From: Epilithonimonas caeni DSM 17710
GTDB lineage: Bacteria > Bacteroidota > Bacteroidia > Flavobacteriales > Weeksellaceae
NCBI RefSeq assembly: GCF_000426465.1
Contig: NZ_AUFK01000009.1
Coordinates: 558,001-622,000, forward strand
Direction: 5' to 3'
Length of the DNA stretch: 64,000 nt
Part shown: positions 40,631-49,227 of the stretch, in pieces
Layout of the letters: each line of letters starts with the position of its first letter
Numbering within the stretch: the first letter of the stretch is position 1
Program-made: the position numbers and the translations under genes
The notes under the pieces: model-generated
What the model saw: the letters and a program-made list of their open reading frames with translations, nothing else
What the model was told of the DNA's origin: nothing
Databases searched by the model: none

Positions 40631-43264
40631 ATGAAATTAATATTAAAAAACACAAAAATAATTGTCCTGATGCTTTTTCTTTTATCGAGTATAAATGGTA
40701 ATGCACAGGTAACATGTAGTGGAGGAACTACAAATATACCAAGATCCGGCTCTGTGGTGGTAAACGGTGTGACCGTCACCACTACTTATACAGGTGATAT
40801 TCAAAATTATTCTTATGGTGCTTGGTCCAGTTGCTCAGGAGCAGTTACCACATCCAACAATTCATTACTTGTAGGTGCTGGAGACCTATGGAACCCAACA
40901 GCCTACAGTCCCTGGAGTATCACGCTAAATTTCAACAAGCCGGTTAATGACCTGGTAGTTGTTTTAACCGCGACAGGAACAGGCGGATACACTTCTTATA
41001 ATGAAAATTTTGTATTCAATTCCAATGGAGGTACAGTTAACATTACGGCTGGAACCAACTGTTATTCTACAATAAGCGGTAACACCATTTATTCCGGTGC
41101 AGGGGCTCCTCTTGACACAAGTGGAACAAGTGGCGGCGGCGGTGGGCTGTTCAAAATATCTGCATCTAATGCATATACCAGTTTGACCATAAATGGAAAT
41201 GGCGGCTTAGCAGGTTCACTTATGGCAATATGCGGAGTATCGATAAAACCAGCTTGTTCAGCAGGAACTACAGCGCCTACAGTTAAGAACCTATCATACT
41301 CTTGTCCTACTACTTATATAAATCTCAACACGGCACATACGGGAACGGTTCCGTCCAGCGCATCATTGGTATGGTTTACAAATAGCGCACATACAGGAAC
41401 GCCGCTTTCTGGAACTCAAGTTACACAAGCTGTCGCAGGAACATATTATGCCTTTTATTATGATGGCACAAACGGATGTTATAGTCCGGCTTCAAATTCC
41501 GTTGTTGTAGCTAATCCTGCGACCACTGCTCCACCCGTCCAAAATCTGTCATACTCCTGCCCTGCAAATTATATAAACCTTAACACAGCCCATACAGGAA
41601 CAGTTCCATCAGGGACATCTTTAGTCTGGTTTACAAATAGCACACATACAGGGACGCCACTTTCTGGAACTCAAATCACACAAGCCGGCGCAGGAACATA
41701 TTATGCATTTTATTATAGCAGTACAGGAAACTGTTACAGTTCTGTCTCAAACGCTGTTGTTGTAACTAATCTTACATTGGCAGCGCCATCTGTAAAAAAC
41801 CTGTCGTACTCCTGTCCTGCAAAATATACAGACCTTAACACAGCCCATACAGGAACAGTTCCATCAGGGACATCTTTAGTCTGGTTTACAAATAGCACAC
41901 ATACAGGGACGCCACTTTCTGGAACTCAGATCACACAGGCTGGCGCAGGAACATATTATGCATTTTATTATAGCAGCACAGGTGGTTGTTATAGTTCTGC
42001 TTCAAATCCTATTATTATAACCAACCTTACCCCTTTGGACAGTGATGGGGACGGAATCCCTGACGCCTGTGATCTGGATGATGACAACGATGGGATTTTA
42101 GATACTGAAGAATGTTCCAATACTTCACAACAACTTATTATTTACTGGAATAGCGGAAATTATACAGCTTCGATCTACACATCAGCTCTTACGGCATCCA
42201 GTAGTATTGCAGGTGCAGGATTAAGCAGAACACTTCAAACTTCACATAATTACCAGCAACTTTCAGGAATCAATGCTGTTAATGAATCTCAAGCCATAGC
42301 AAATAATGAGTATATAGAATATGCAGTAACTCCTAACCAATATGTAGCTATAAAAAGTGTTGGATATTATTCGATGAACTCCTCTCAGACGGGAGAAGAC
42401 ACACAATATTATTATTTATTAAGGGTATCCGATGATAATTTTTCTACGAGCAATATTCTGCATGGAGATAAAGCTTACAGTCCCAATCAGGGAGATCTGG
42501 TTTACAATGTAACCAATGGCACTTTCTATATGCAACCGGGCAAAACTTATAAATTCAGAGTATATTTTCATTCAGTTAATGGAGGTTCTTCCGCAACTAT
42601 AGGACATGATGATTTTAAACTGATCGGATCTGTTGAATGTGATACTGATGGTGACGGAATCCCCGACAGATTGGATCTGGACTCCGATAATGACGGCTGT
42701 CTAGATGCTATAGAAGGAGGTGCCGACATTACGACTCCTCAGCTTGTAAATGCCTCAGGTACTGTAAAAGCAGGAACCGGTTCCACTGCTCCTAATGAAA
42801 ATCTATGTGCCAGTTCAGTATGCGTGAACAGCAATGGGATTCCTCAGTTTTCAACTTTACCTGCCAACTATAGCAATACTACAGGGCAAACAATTGGTAG
42901 TTCCCAAAACAGCTTGATAAACACTTGCACGTCTTCTAATTTCTGCTACAAACCTGGTGCTACAGGAGGAATAACATTAGCGACCGACCATGGTATATCA
43001 GCATTAGGAAGGGCTGGTGAAGATGATGCAGATAACTGGCCAATGGTTCGCAAGGGCGCATGGACTGTTTTGGAATCCAAAGAAAAGGGATTTGTAGTGA
43101 ACAGAATTCCTACAACAGCAAACTTAAGCCTGATCTCCAATCCTATTGAGGGAATGATGGTTTATGATGAGGAAGCAGATTGTCTTAAAATATATACTAT
43201 CAAAGAAGGCTCAACAACCGCAGCTTGGCATTGTTTCAATACACAGGCCTGCCCAAATCAATAA
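40631..43264 (+). CDS. Large secreted repeat protein with thrombospondin type 3 calcium motifs
   Basis: The protein has 877 residues. The signal peptide ends SSINGNAQ (about 26). A beta-rich N-terminal domain (27-213) is followed by three 85-residue Ig-like repeats (214-468), each with NLSYSCP and HTGTPLSGTQ. Thrombospondin type 3 segments follow (DSDGDGIPDACDLDDDNDGI near 475; DTDGDGIPDRLDLDSDNDGC near 675), which normally bind calcium. The domain between them (about 500-665) is unrecognised. The C-terminus (NPIEGMMVYDEEADCLKIYT...AAWHCF) has no T9SS type A or B sorting motif I can see. Likely a surface adhesin. Confidence 0.85.
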   Translation: MKLILKNTKIIVLMLFLLSSINGNAQVTCSGGTTNIPRSGSVVVNGVTVTTTYTGDIQNYSYGAWSSCSGAVTTSNNSLLVGAGDLWNPTAYSPWSITLNFNKPVNDLVVVLTATGTGGYTSYNENFVFNSNGGTVNITAGTNCYSTISGNTIYSGAGAPLDTSGTSGGGGGLFKISASNAYTSLTINGNGGLAGSLMAICGVSIKPACSAGTTAPTVKNLSYSCPTTYINLNTAHTGTVPSSASLVWFTNSAHTGTPLSGTQVTQAVAGTYYAFYYDGTNGCYSPASNSVVVANPATTAPPVQNLSYSCPANYINLNTAHTGTVPSGTSLVWFTNSTHTGTPLSGTQITQAGAGTYYAFYYSSTGNCYSSVSNAVVVTNLTLAAPSVKNLSYSCPAKYTDLNTAHTGTVPSGTSLVWFTNSTHTGTPLSGTQITQAGAGTYYAFYYSSTGGCYSSASNPIIITNLTPLDSDGDGIPDACDLDDDNDGILDTEECSNTSQQLIIYWNSGNYTASIYTSALTASSSIAGAGLSRTLQTSHNYQQLSGINAVNESQAIANNEYIEYAVTPNQYVAIKSVGYYSMNSSQTGEDTQYYYLLRVSDDNFSTSNILHGDKAYSPNQGDLVYNVTNGTFYMQPGKTYKFRVYFHSVNGGSSATIGHDDFKLIGSVECDTDGDGIPDRLDLDSDNDGCLDAIEGGADITTPQLVNASGTVKAGTGSTAPNENLCASSVCVNSNGIPQFSTLPANYSNTTGQTIGSSQNSLINTCTSSNFCYKPGATGGITLATDHGISALGRAGEDDADNWPMVRKGAWTVLESKEKGFVVNRIPTTANLSLISNPIEGMMVYDEEADCLKIYTIKEGSTTAAWHCFNTQACPNQ
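41270..42034 (+). repeat. Three 255-bp in-frame tandem repeats
   Basis: Units start at 41270, 41525 and 41780, exactly 255 bp apart. Units 2 and 3 are almost identical at DNA level over about 140 bp (around 41588-41728 and 41843-41983); unit 1 is more diverged. Unit number could change by recombination without a frameshift. Confidence 0.9.
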
Positions 43265-43337
43265 CAAATAAAAGGATAGCAGAGGTGAAAACTCTAAAAT
43301 CACCTCTATATCTTTCTTTCTAAACACAATAAAAACA

Positions 43338-43970
43338 ATGAAAAAAAGTATTACAGTACTATCAATACTATACACAACTACCGTCTTTGCCCAGGTAGCG
43401 ATTGGTAAAAAATCAACAACGGCTGAATCTGATATTTCCCTTGAATTTTATGATTCTGTGGATAATGCCAAAGGAATTGTTGTCCCATGGGTATCTACAA
43501 TACCAAATAATCCTGTCGCCTATAATTCTACAACAGGTTCAGGATACAGGGGAATGCAGGAAACAATCGTAGATGGAACTATTATTTTTGATCTGTCGGA
43601 TAAAAAGATGAAATACAAAAAAGCCGGTAAATGGTTTGACCTTACAGGAGACCCAATTTTTCCGTTGACAGTTAAAGACAAATCGAATAATGACATTACG
43701 TTCACACAATTCAATAACGTTGACTCTTCATTACAAGACGATAAAAAAGAATCAAACAGTGCAAAAGTAACCATAGGCGTAAACGGTGAAAGCGATATAA
43801 CTTCGGGAATCCTTGTTTTGACAGACACCAATAAGGCAATGGTTCTGCCAAAAATAGCAAGTCCACATTTGAACCTGATGAACCCTACCGCGGGAATAAT
43901 GGTATATGACACAACCAATCGACAATTGGCTGTCTACAACGGTACGATATGGACTTTTTGGAAACCTTAG
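43338..43970 (+). CDS. Secreted protein, third of the group, with GxMVYDTTN motif
   Basis: The protein has 210 residues. The signal peptide is MKKSITVLSILYTTTVFA. The end, NPTAGIMVYDTTNRQLAVYN followed by GTIWTFWKP, is the motif common in flavobacterial surface proteins, and close to NPIEGMMVYDEEADCLKIYT of the gene before. The body is beta-rich with no identified domain. It lies 73 bp after the large repeat protein and probably shares its transcript. Confidence 0.75.
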   Translation: MKKSITVLSILYTTTVFAQVAIGKKSTTAESDISLEFYDSVDNAKGIVVPWVSTIPNNPVAYNSTTGSGYRGMQETIVDGTIIFDLSDKKMKYKKAGKWFDLTGDPIFPLTVKDKSNNDITFTQFNNVDSSLQDDKKESNSAKVTIGVNGESDITSGILVLTDTNKAMVLPKIASPHLNLMNPTAGIMVYDTTNRQLAVYNGTIWTFWKP

Positions 43971-44214
43971 AATAAATAAAAAGTATTGACGATTGATCTA
44001 TAATGAATCAACTGAATTTTACATGATCTATAATAACCACTCTTGGTCGTATTTGTAAAAAATATAGATAGGGTGGTTTTTAATTGATAACTATAAAATG
44101 AATCCCAATAACTCATAAACATAATATGTTATAATAAAAATATTCGATAGATATTTACAAAAAATATAAAATGATGACCAGCATAAATCATTATATCAAA
44201 ATAATTTATAATAT

Positions 44215-44222
44215 TAATTTTG
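44215..44222 (+). promoter_or_regulatory. Bacteroidota -7 promoter element (TAATTTTG)
   Basis: It lies 31 bp before the start of the LuxR-type regulator. No -33 match was seen. Confidence 0.4.
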
Positions 44223-44252
44223 TTTGTTCGAATAAGTTAGCCCTCTAATACT

Positions 44253-45767
44253 ATGAATAAAATCTTACTATATATATTTTTATATTTTCCTGTTATTTTT
44301 TTTTCGCAAAATGAACAAAAAAAAATATTAGAAATTGAAGCCCTGTTAGATTCTTCGTACATAAAAACAACAGAGTTTAATTTGCCTGCAGCGATAAAAT
44401 ATTCACAGAAAGCGCTAAAATCAAGCAATCAAAAAAAGTATTCGCGCGGAATAGCTATCGGTAATTTTCGCATTGCCCAGTGCCTAACGGAACTAAGCAT
44501 CTATAAACAAGGATTAGAATACCTTGAGAAGGCACAAAATGAAAATCGAATTCTAAAAGACCCGAATTTGAATTTTGAGATAAGAAGGATTCGCAGTCGT
44601 ATATATGGCAATATGAAATTACTTCCAAATGCCATTTCCGAAAGCAAAAAAGCAATAGCAATCATTCCTGAATTAGAAAAGGATGAAACTGAAAAAAAAT
44701 TTGCTCGAACTCTAATTAATGAAAACATCGCTTTGATCTATGAATCAATGGAAAAACCTGATTCCGCATTTCATTATCTTAATGAAAACCAATTGATATT
44801 GGGGACACTGGAAATTCAAAAATACCTTCCAAACATTATTAATAATTATGTAGAACTGGGCAATTATTATCTATCCGTAAACGATCCAAAAGCTGCTCAA
44901 TCCTTCTTGAACAAAGCAATCAGTACAGCAAAAAAATACAACTACCCTTTTCTTTCATACACCTATAAGTCCTACGGTGATTTGATGATCTATCATAAAG
45001 AAAATGATTCAGCTATAATATATTACAAAAAAGCGTTAGAAATATCTGAACAAACTAAATTAAAAAGTGAGATCCCCTCTATTTATCAAAAGATGAGCCA
45101 TGCGTATCGTCTTTTAGGCAATAAGCCTCTGGAAGAAAAATATAAATTACAATCTCTTGAGCTTCAAAACAATTTGAAATCCGAAATGCTTTCCGCATCC
45201 AATTTGATAATCAACTCTATCCTTTCGGATCAAAAAGATGAATTCACAAAAAAAGACGCAAAAGCAAATTATACAATAATCATGATAACAGGTGTTGCAA
45301 GCATTCTATTTGTAACTTTATGGTTATTATATAAGGGAAAGGCCAAAAAATTCAAACATTTAAAAAAAATATCTTCTCAAAAGGAAGAAATGCTTATTCA
45401 GCAAAAGGAAGAAATTGCCCTGCGTTACCAAGAAAACACCAAAAACATGGAACAAAAAATCAATCAATCCTTTGATGATGTTTTCGCTTTGGCAAAAAAT
45501 AACAATCCAGAATTTTTCACACGTTTCCAGGAAGTCTATCCGGAAGTGATAAGCGCCATACTTTCCATAAACAGCAAGTTAAGAATATCAGAATTAACAC
45601 TTTGTGCATACTTCTTTCTAGGTTTCACGACAAAAGAGATAGCGCTGTACACTTTTAAATCAATAAATACTGTTAGAAACAGACGACAGAACCTCCGTAA
45701 CAAGTTACAGATACCAGCAGATGAAGACCTTGAATTATGGTTTAAAACATTGTCCAGAAAGAACTGA
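44253..45767 (+). CDS. TPR membrane regulator with C-terminal LuxR-type HTH
   Basis: The protein has 504 residues. It has a signal peptide (to about 19, IFFSQ), TPR repeats (about 35-310, e.g. PKAAQSFLNKAISTAKKYN and DSAIIYYKKALEISEQTK), a membrane helix near 345-365, a coiled coil (about 370-410) and a LuxR-type HTH at the C-terminus (LTLCAYFFLGFTTKEIALYT then FKSINTVRNRRQNLRNKL). Such proteins are common Bacteroidota membrane-bound regulators. It may control the secreted protein group directly upstream; this rests on position only. Confidence 0.88.
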   Translation: MNKILLYIFLYFPVIFFSQNEQKKILEIEALLDSSYIKTTEFNLPAAIKYSQKALKSSNQKKYSRGIAIGNFRIAQCLTELSIYKQGLEYLEKAQNENRILKDPNLNFEIRRIRSRIYGNMKLLPNAISESKKAIAIIPELEKDETEKKFARTLINENIALIYESMEKPDSAFHYLNENQLILGTLEIQKYLPNIINNYVELGNYYLSVNDPKAAQSFLNKAISTAKKYNYPFLSYTYKSYGDLMIYHKENDSAIIYYKKALEISEQTKLKSEIPSIYQKMSHAYRLLGNKPLEEKYKLQSLELQNNLKSEMLSASNLIINSILSDQKDEFTKKDAKANYTIIMITGVASILFVTLWLLYKGKAKKFKHLKKISSQKEEMLIQQKEEIALRYQENTKNMEQKINQSFDDVFALAKNNNPEFFTRFQEVYPEVISAILSINSKLRISELTLCAYFFLGFTTKEIALYTFKSINTVRNRRQNLRNKLQIPADEDLELWFKTLSRKN

Positions 45768-45802
45768 TATTTTAAATCATTCAGGATAATTCATATTTTA
45801 CT

Positions 45803-46933
45803 TCATAAGTCTCGTTTGGTCTTATTCGTAACCGGATTGGCATACATCTCAAGAAAACTATTTTTCAGGATCTCATCGGAACTATCGATACGCATTTCCA
45901 AACGTCTCTCAAATAATTGTTTTTCCTCTTTTGTATAATGCTCAGAATATTGGTCAGTTTTATGGAGAAAGTCGTAAGCAATATATTTGGTGGGCCAAAG
46001 TTTATAATTTTTTATAATAGAATCATCTATGACCTGAGCAATCGCCTGAAGCTGCTTGTTCTTATTTTCATATTGCAATGCGATGCCATCCAATTCTTCA
46101 TTTAGAATATGACCTGCATGCAGGTGGATATGTTTTTTTTGTCCCAAGGCACCGCTCAGAATTGTTTTGAAATCTTCATCATCATCTTTCGCATAAGCCT
46201 CATTCCTTGATCTTGCTATCAGTTGCGGCAATTTTAATGCGTCTGTAGGGTCATACTCATAAGATATTGACAATGGGACTATCTTCAGGCTTTTAAAAAA
46301 ATCGGTCAACGGGATATCGCCACTGGCCATTGCCAACATCTTCAGAATCCCCTGTTGTGTAAGATCATTACCGTCTTTGGCCCGCCCTTCTCGCTGTGCC
46401 ATCCAGACAGAACGATTTTTTTTCTTCAAAAGATCATGGATATATTCTGACAGAATTTTCGAGCTGCCCAGCTGCTCCCGAATTGGCAGGTCTCTTTGTA
46501 CCAAAAAATTCCGGGTCAATTTTGCCAAAATATTGATAAAAGGTTTTTGGACAAGATTATCTCCAATGGCAGATGCAGTAAGGATCAATCCGTTATCCAG
46601 CAATGCCAGATTCAGCAAAGAGGTGTCCAGTACAATATCTCTATGATTGGAAATGAACAGATAGGCCGTATTTTTATCCAATTGGTCAAATCCGGAAGTA
46701 GTCAGACCGTCGGAACTTGTATTAAGAATCTGACGAACGCTATGGGATATGATCCGATTCTGAAAATCGTTTATGGAATGTATTTTTTTAAACTCATCAA
46801 GCCAAAAATCTTCATCATGGTCCGGAAACGTAAACTGCATGAGTGCTTTCATCATCGGATGTTTGGCAACACTTAGCAAAGCATCATTCACTTCTTCATC
46901 ATAAAAATACCTGATATCATCAATCTTCGACAT
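45803..46933 (-). CDS. Glycerol-3-phosphate/lysophosphatidate acyltransferase-like protein
   Basis: I choose the ATG at 46931-46933 (376 residues); the longer frame to 47008 would run into the neighbouring gene. The active-site region is YLFISNHRDIVLDTSLLNLA: His97 and the following Asp residues match the acyltransferase HX4D motif only loosely, since H-R-D-I-V-L-D gives five residues between His and the second Asp. WMAQREGRAKDGND (about 180) is the usual acyl-acceptor EGxRS-like segment. It probably acylates a glycerol phosphate at the inner membrane face. Confidence 0.8.
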   Translation of the reverse strand: MSKIDDIRYFYDEEVNDALLSVAKHPMMKALMQFTFPDHDEDFWLDEFKKIHSINDFQNRIISHSVRQILNTSSDGLTTSGFDQLDKNTAYLFISNHRDIVLDTSLLNLALLDNGLILTASAIGDNLVQKPFINILAKLTRNFLVQRDLPIREQLGSSKILSEYIHDLLKKKNRSVWMAQREGRAKDGNDLTQQGILKMLAMASGDIPLTDFFKSLKIVPLSISYEYDPTDALKLPQLIARSRNEAYAKDDDEDFKTILSGALGQKKHIHLHAGHILNEELDGIALQYENKNKQLQAIAQVIDDSIIKNYKLWPTKYIAYDFLHKTDQYSEHYTKEEKQLFERRLEMRIDSSDEILKNSFLEMYANPVTNKTKRDL

Positions 46934-47004
46934 ACTTCTGTTAAAATAAGATTTTGCAAAAAAACGAAATTTTATCGGGACATATATCCTAATATCTATA
47001 ATAA

Positions 47005-47388
47005 TCAACTATTCACAGGTTTCTTTTTCAATTGGTTCTGATCGAACTTCTTTCTCAAACCTGCTGCATTCACAATAACAAAAGCAGTGATGCAGAGATA
47101 CATGGAAAGATAGACCATCAGCATTTTGAGTCCCGAAACTCCCATGAACATCAATAAAATCTGAGAAACGAAACCAAGTAACCAGCCAACTGTAAAAATA
47201 ACAACTACGGAGAAGCCAAATACATTCAAATTCTGAACAGGTTTATAGAGTCCAATCTTTTTCAAGATCCAAAGCGGGACAATAAGAACGATCAATGCGA
47301 AAGGATGGAAAGCGGCAAAAGCAACTAATGTTCCGGGCTCGGCATCAATATTTTGGATGATGTTGATGATCTCAGAAGGTAATTCCAT
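47005..47388 (-). CDS. Small membrane protein between LemA and acyltransferase genes
   Basis: The protein has 127 residues with three or four membrane helices (about 23-44, 55-75, 78-92, 93-108) and a basic C-terminal tail (LRKKFDQNQLKKKPVN). It overlaps the end of lemA by 17 bp and is likely in the same transcript. I do not recognise a family. Confidence 0.75.
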   Translation of the reverse strand: MELPSEIINIIQNIDAEPGTLVAFAAFHPFALIVLIVPLWILKKIGLYKPVQNLNVFGFSVVVIFTVGWLLGFVSQILLMFMGVSGLKMLMVYLSMYLCITAFVIVNAAGLRKKFDQNQLKKKPVNS

Positions 47389-47932
47389 CGTATTTTTTTT
47401 CTTGTTCGGTGATCTGAAGCAGTTGTTTTTTTCCGTAAAGCATCATTTTTGCCAAAATCAGATTGGGAAATTCTGCGATTCCGATGTTGTACATCGTCAC
47501 ACTTTCATTATAAAACTCTCTTCGGTCTGCAATGGCGTCTTCGATCTGAGAGACACGACCCTGAAGCAACTGGAAATTCTGGTTGGTTTTGATATCAGGA
47601 TAATTTTCTGCAACGGCGAAAATCGATTTCAACTGATCTTGCATCTGATTGGACAACTCCACTTTTTCTTCAACAGAATTGGCGTTTAGAAAACTGGTTC
47701 TCAATTCTGTCAACTTCGTCAGCATCGATTCTTCAAACCTCATCGACTCTTTGACTACTTTAATGAGATTCGGTATTTCATCGGCTCTTTGCTTCAGAAG
47801 CACATCGATATTGACAAAGGATTTATCAACATTATTTTTGAGCATCACCAATCTGTTATAAGTGGAGACAATCACATTCAAAAGTCCTAAAATGACCAGT
47901 CCGATGATGACATAAGCGAAAATCTGTATCAT
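47372..47932 (-). CDS. lemA: LemA family protein
   Basis: The protein has 186 residues. One N-terminal membrane helix (about 3-22) is followed by the LemA signature YNRLVMLKNNVDKSFVNIDV and LLKQRADEIPNLIKVVKESM, then helical segments and AENYPDIKTNQNFQLLQGRV. LemA proteins are membrane-anchored helical bundles of unclear function. The upstream GIDE-domain gene is a known neighbour of LemA in many bacteria. Spacing to that gene is 24 bp. Confidence 0.95.
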   Translation of the reverse strand: MIQIFAYVIIGLVILGLLNVIVSTYNRLVMLKNNVDKSFVNIDVLLKQRADEIPNLIKVVKESMRFEESMLTKLTELRTSFLNANSVEEKVELSNQMQDQLKSIFAVAENYPDIKTNQNFQLLQGRVSQIEDAIADRREFYNESVTMYNIGIAEFPNLILAKMMLYGKKQLLQITEQEKKYDGITF

Positions 47933-47956
47933 AGTTTTTATTTTTTTAATTTAAAT

Positions 47957-49192
47957 TTATTCCGATGGTTGTGTCACTTCAGCACTGTCGGCTTCTTTCC
48001 GGTAAATATTCCCATCCTGCTCTTTCTGTTCATAACTGTTGTAGATATTATCATAAAAATCTGTAACAGACCTCACAGGCTTCGAATTCTGAAAAGGCAG
48101 ATCCATATTGATCTTTCCAAATACCAACGTATTATTTTTAATAGAAATTGGTGTCAGAAAAATAAGCGCAATGAGAATTACCCAAAAATAGACGAAATAT
48201 CCGGCAGATTGTAGAATTGGTCGTAACGTATTATAATTTTCCACACTTTCTACAGGTGAGATCCCGAAAACATCTTTGATCTCTTCCTTTTGAAAAACAG
48301 GTTCGTTATTTTCCTGCAAACCAGCTTTACCTATGAGTAAAACTTCCATATCCTCTTTCAGGAGATATTGCGTGTATCGCTTCATCGAGGATTGATATTG
48401 CTCATCAATCTCAAAATCTATGAACTCAATATCATCGGTTACCACTTTGATTTGACCAGATTTATCTTGTAGGAAAAAAGGATTACAAATGGTTTCCGAA
48501 GATTCCAAAGAGTAAGAATCTTTACCATCTTTGTCCGTGCTTACAGTTTCTATCGTATAAAGATAGCCAATGCACTCTTTTTTTCCGATACGCGCCATCA
48601 CCGGCTCAATTGTCTTTGATGTTCCGGAGATCTCTGCCAATCCCATTGCCACAGAGCGGATATTGGAGGTCGGAAGTGTACGCTGGAATTTGTAGAACCT
48701 TTTCTTGTTATTTGGTTTTAAAGATGTTAAAAACGGAAGAATAATGAACACAATGATAATGAAATATGGAACACCTAATGAGAGGACCAACCCAAAGAAA
48801 AACAACCCGGACAAAGTCAATAAGATCTTTTTCCAAATAGGAAGTGCTGGTTTTCCACTTCGTTTTCTGCGTTCATCTTCTTCCTTGGAACTTTGAAGTC
48901 CGCTTCTGATCGCTGAGACAATCATCCCGAGAATTCCTAAAACAAACACAGAAAGAAACAGAAGAATTGCAACCAGTGCTCCCGATCTGCTGTCATATAA
49001 TGAAGCAAGCCAGATCAATAAAGGATTTAGAACAAAGAAAAGCCATTTTGGTTTGAGATCGATCTCATAAAGTCCCATCAGAATAACTGTATGGAAAATA
49101 GCTACGAAGACGCTCATGAGCATCAACATGAAAAGAAGCCCGTTATCAACTTCTAATGTTTTGTAGAATTCTGAAAACTCATTCATAGGCAA
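47957..49192 (-). CDS. GIDE-domain multi-pass membrane protein
   Basis: The protein has 411 residues (or 409 from the next ATG, MNEFSEF). Membrane segments lie near 20-45, 50-67, 70-95 and 120-150 and near 330-350. Between them (about 170-320) is a GIDE/MULAN-type domain: RSVAMGLAEISGTSKTIEPV and YLYTIETVSTDKDGKDSYSL. In mitochondria this domain belongs to the MUL1 E3 ligase, but here there is no RING finger. Its pairing with LemA recurs in bacteria, so the two probably act together at the membrane. Function is not known. Confidence 0.85.
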   Translation of the reverse strand: MPMNEFSEFYKTLEVDNGLLFMLMLMSVFVAIFHTVILMGLYEIDLKPKWLFFVLNPLLIWLASLYDSRSGALVAILLFLSVFVLGILGMIVSAIRSGLQSSKEEDERRKRSGKPALPIWKKILLTLSGLFFFGLVLSLGVPYFIIIVFIILPFLTSLKPNNKKRFYKFQRTLPTSNIRSVAMGLAEISGTSKTIEPVMARIGKKECIGYLYTIETVSTDKDGKDSYSLESSETICNPFFLQDKSGQIKVVTDDIEFIDFEIDEQYQSSMKRYTQYLLKEDMEVLLIGKAGLQENNEPVFQKEEIKDVFGISPVESVENYNTLRPILQSAGYFVYFWVILIALIFLTPISIKNNTLVFGKINMDLPFQNSKPVRSVTDFYDNIYNSYEQKEQDGNIYRKEADSAEVTQPSE

Positions 49193-49227
49193 AAAATACG
49201 TTCATCAAGCTTTGGCTAAGATATAAT

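Noticed and set aside
41270-42034. Regular repeats that could be mistaken for a CRISPR array
   Set aside because: The unit is 255 bp, without spacers, and translates in frame as a repeated protein domain.
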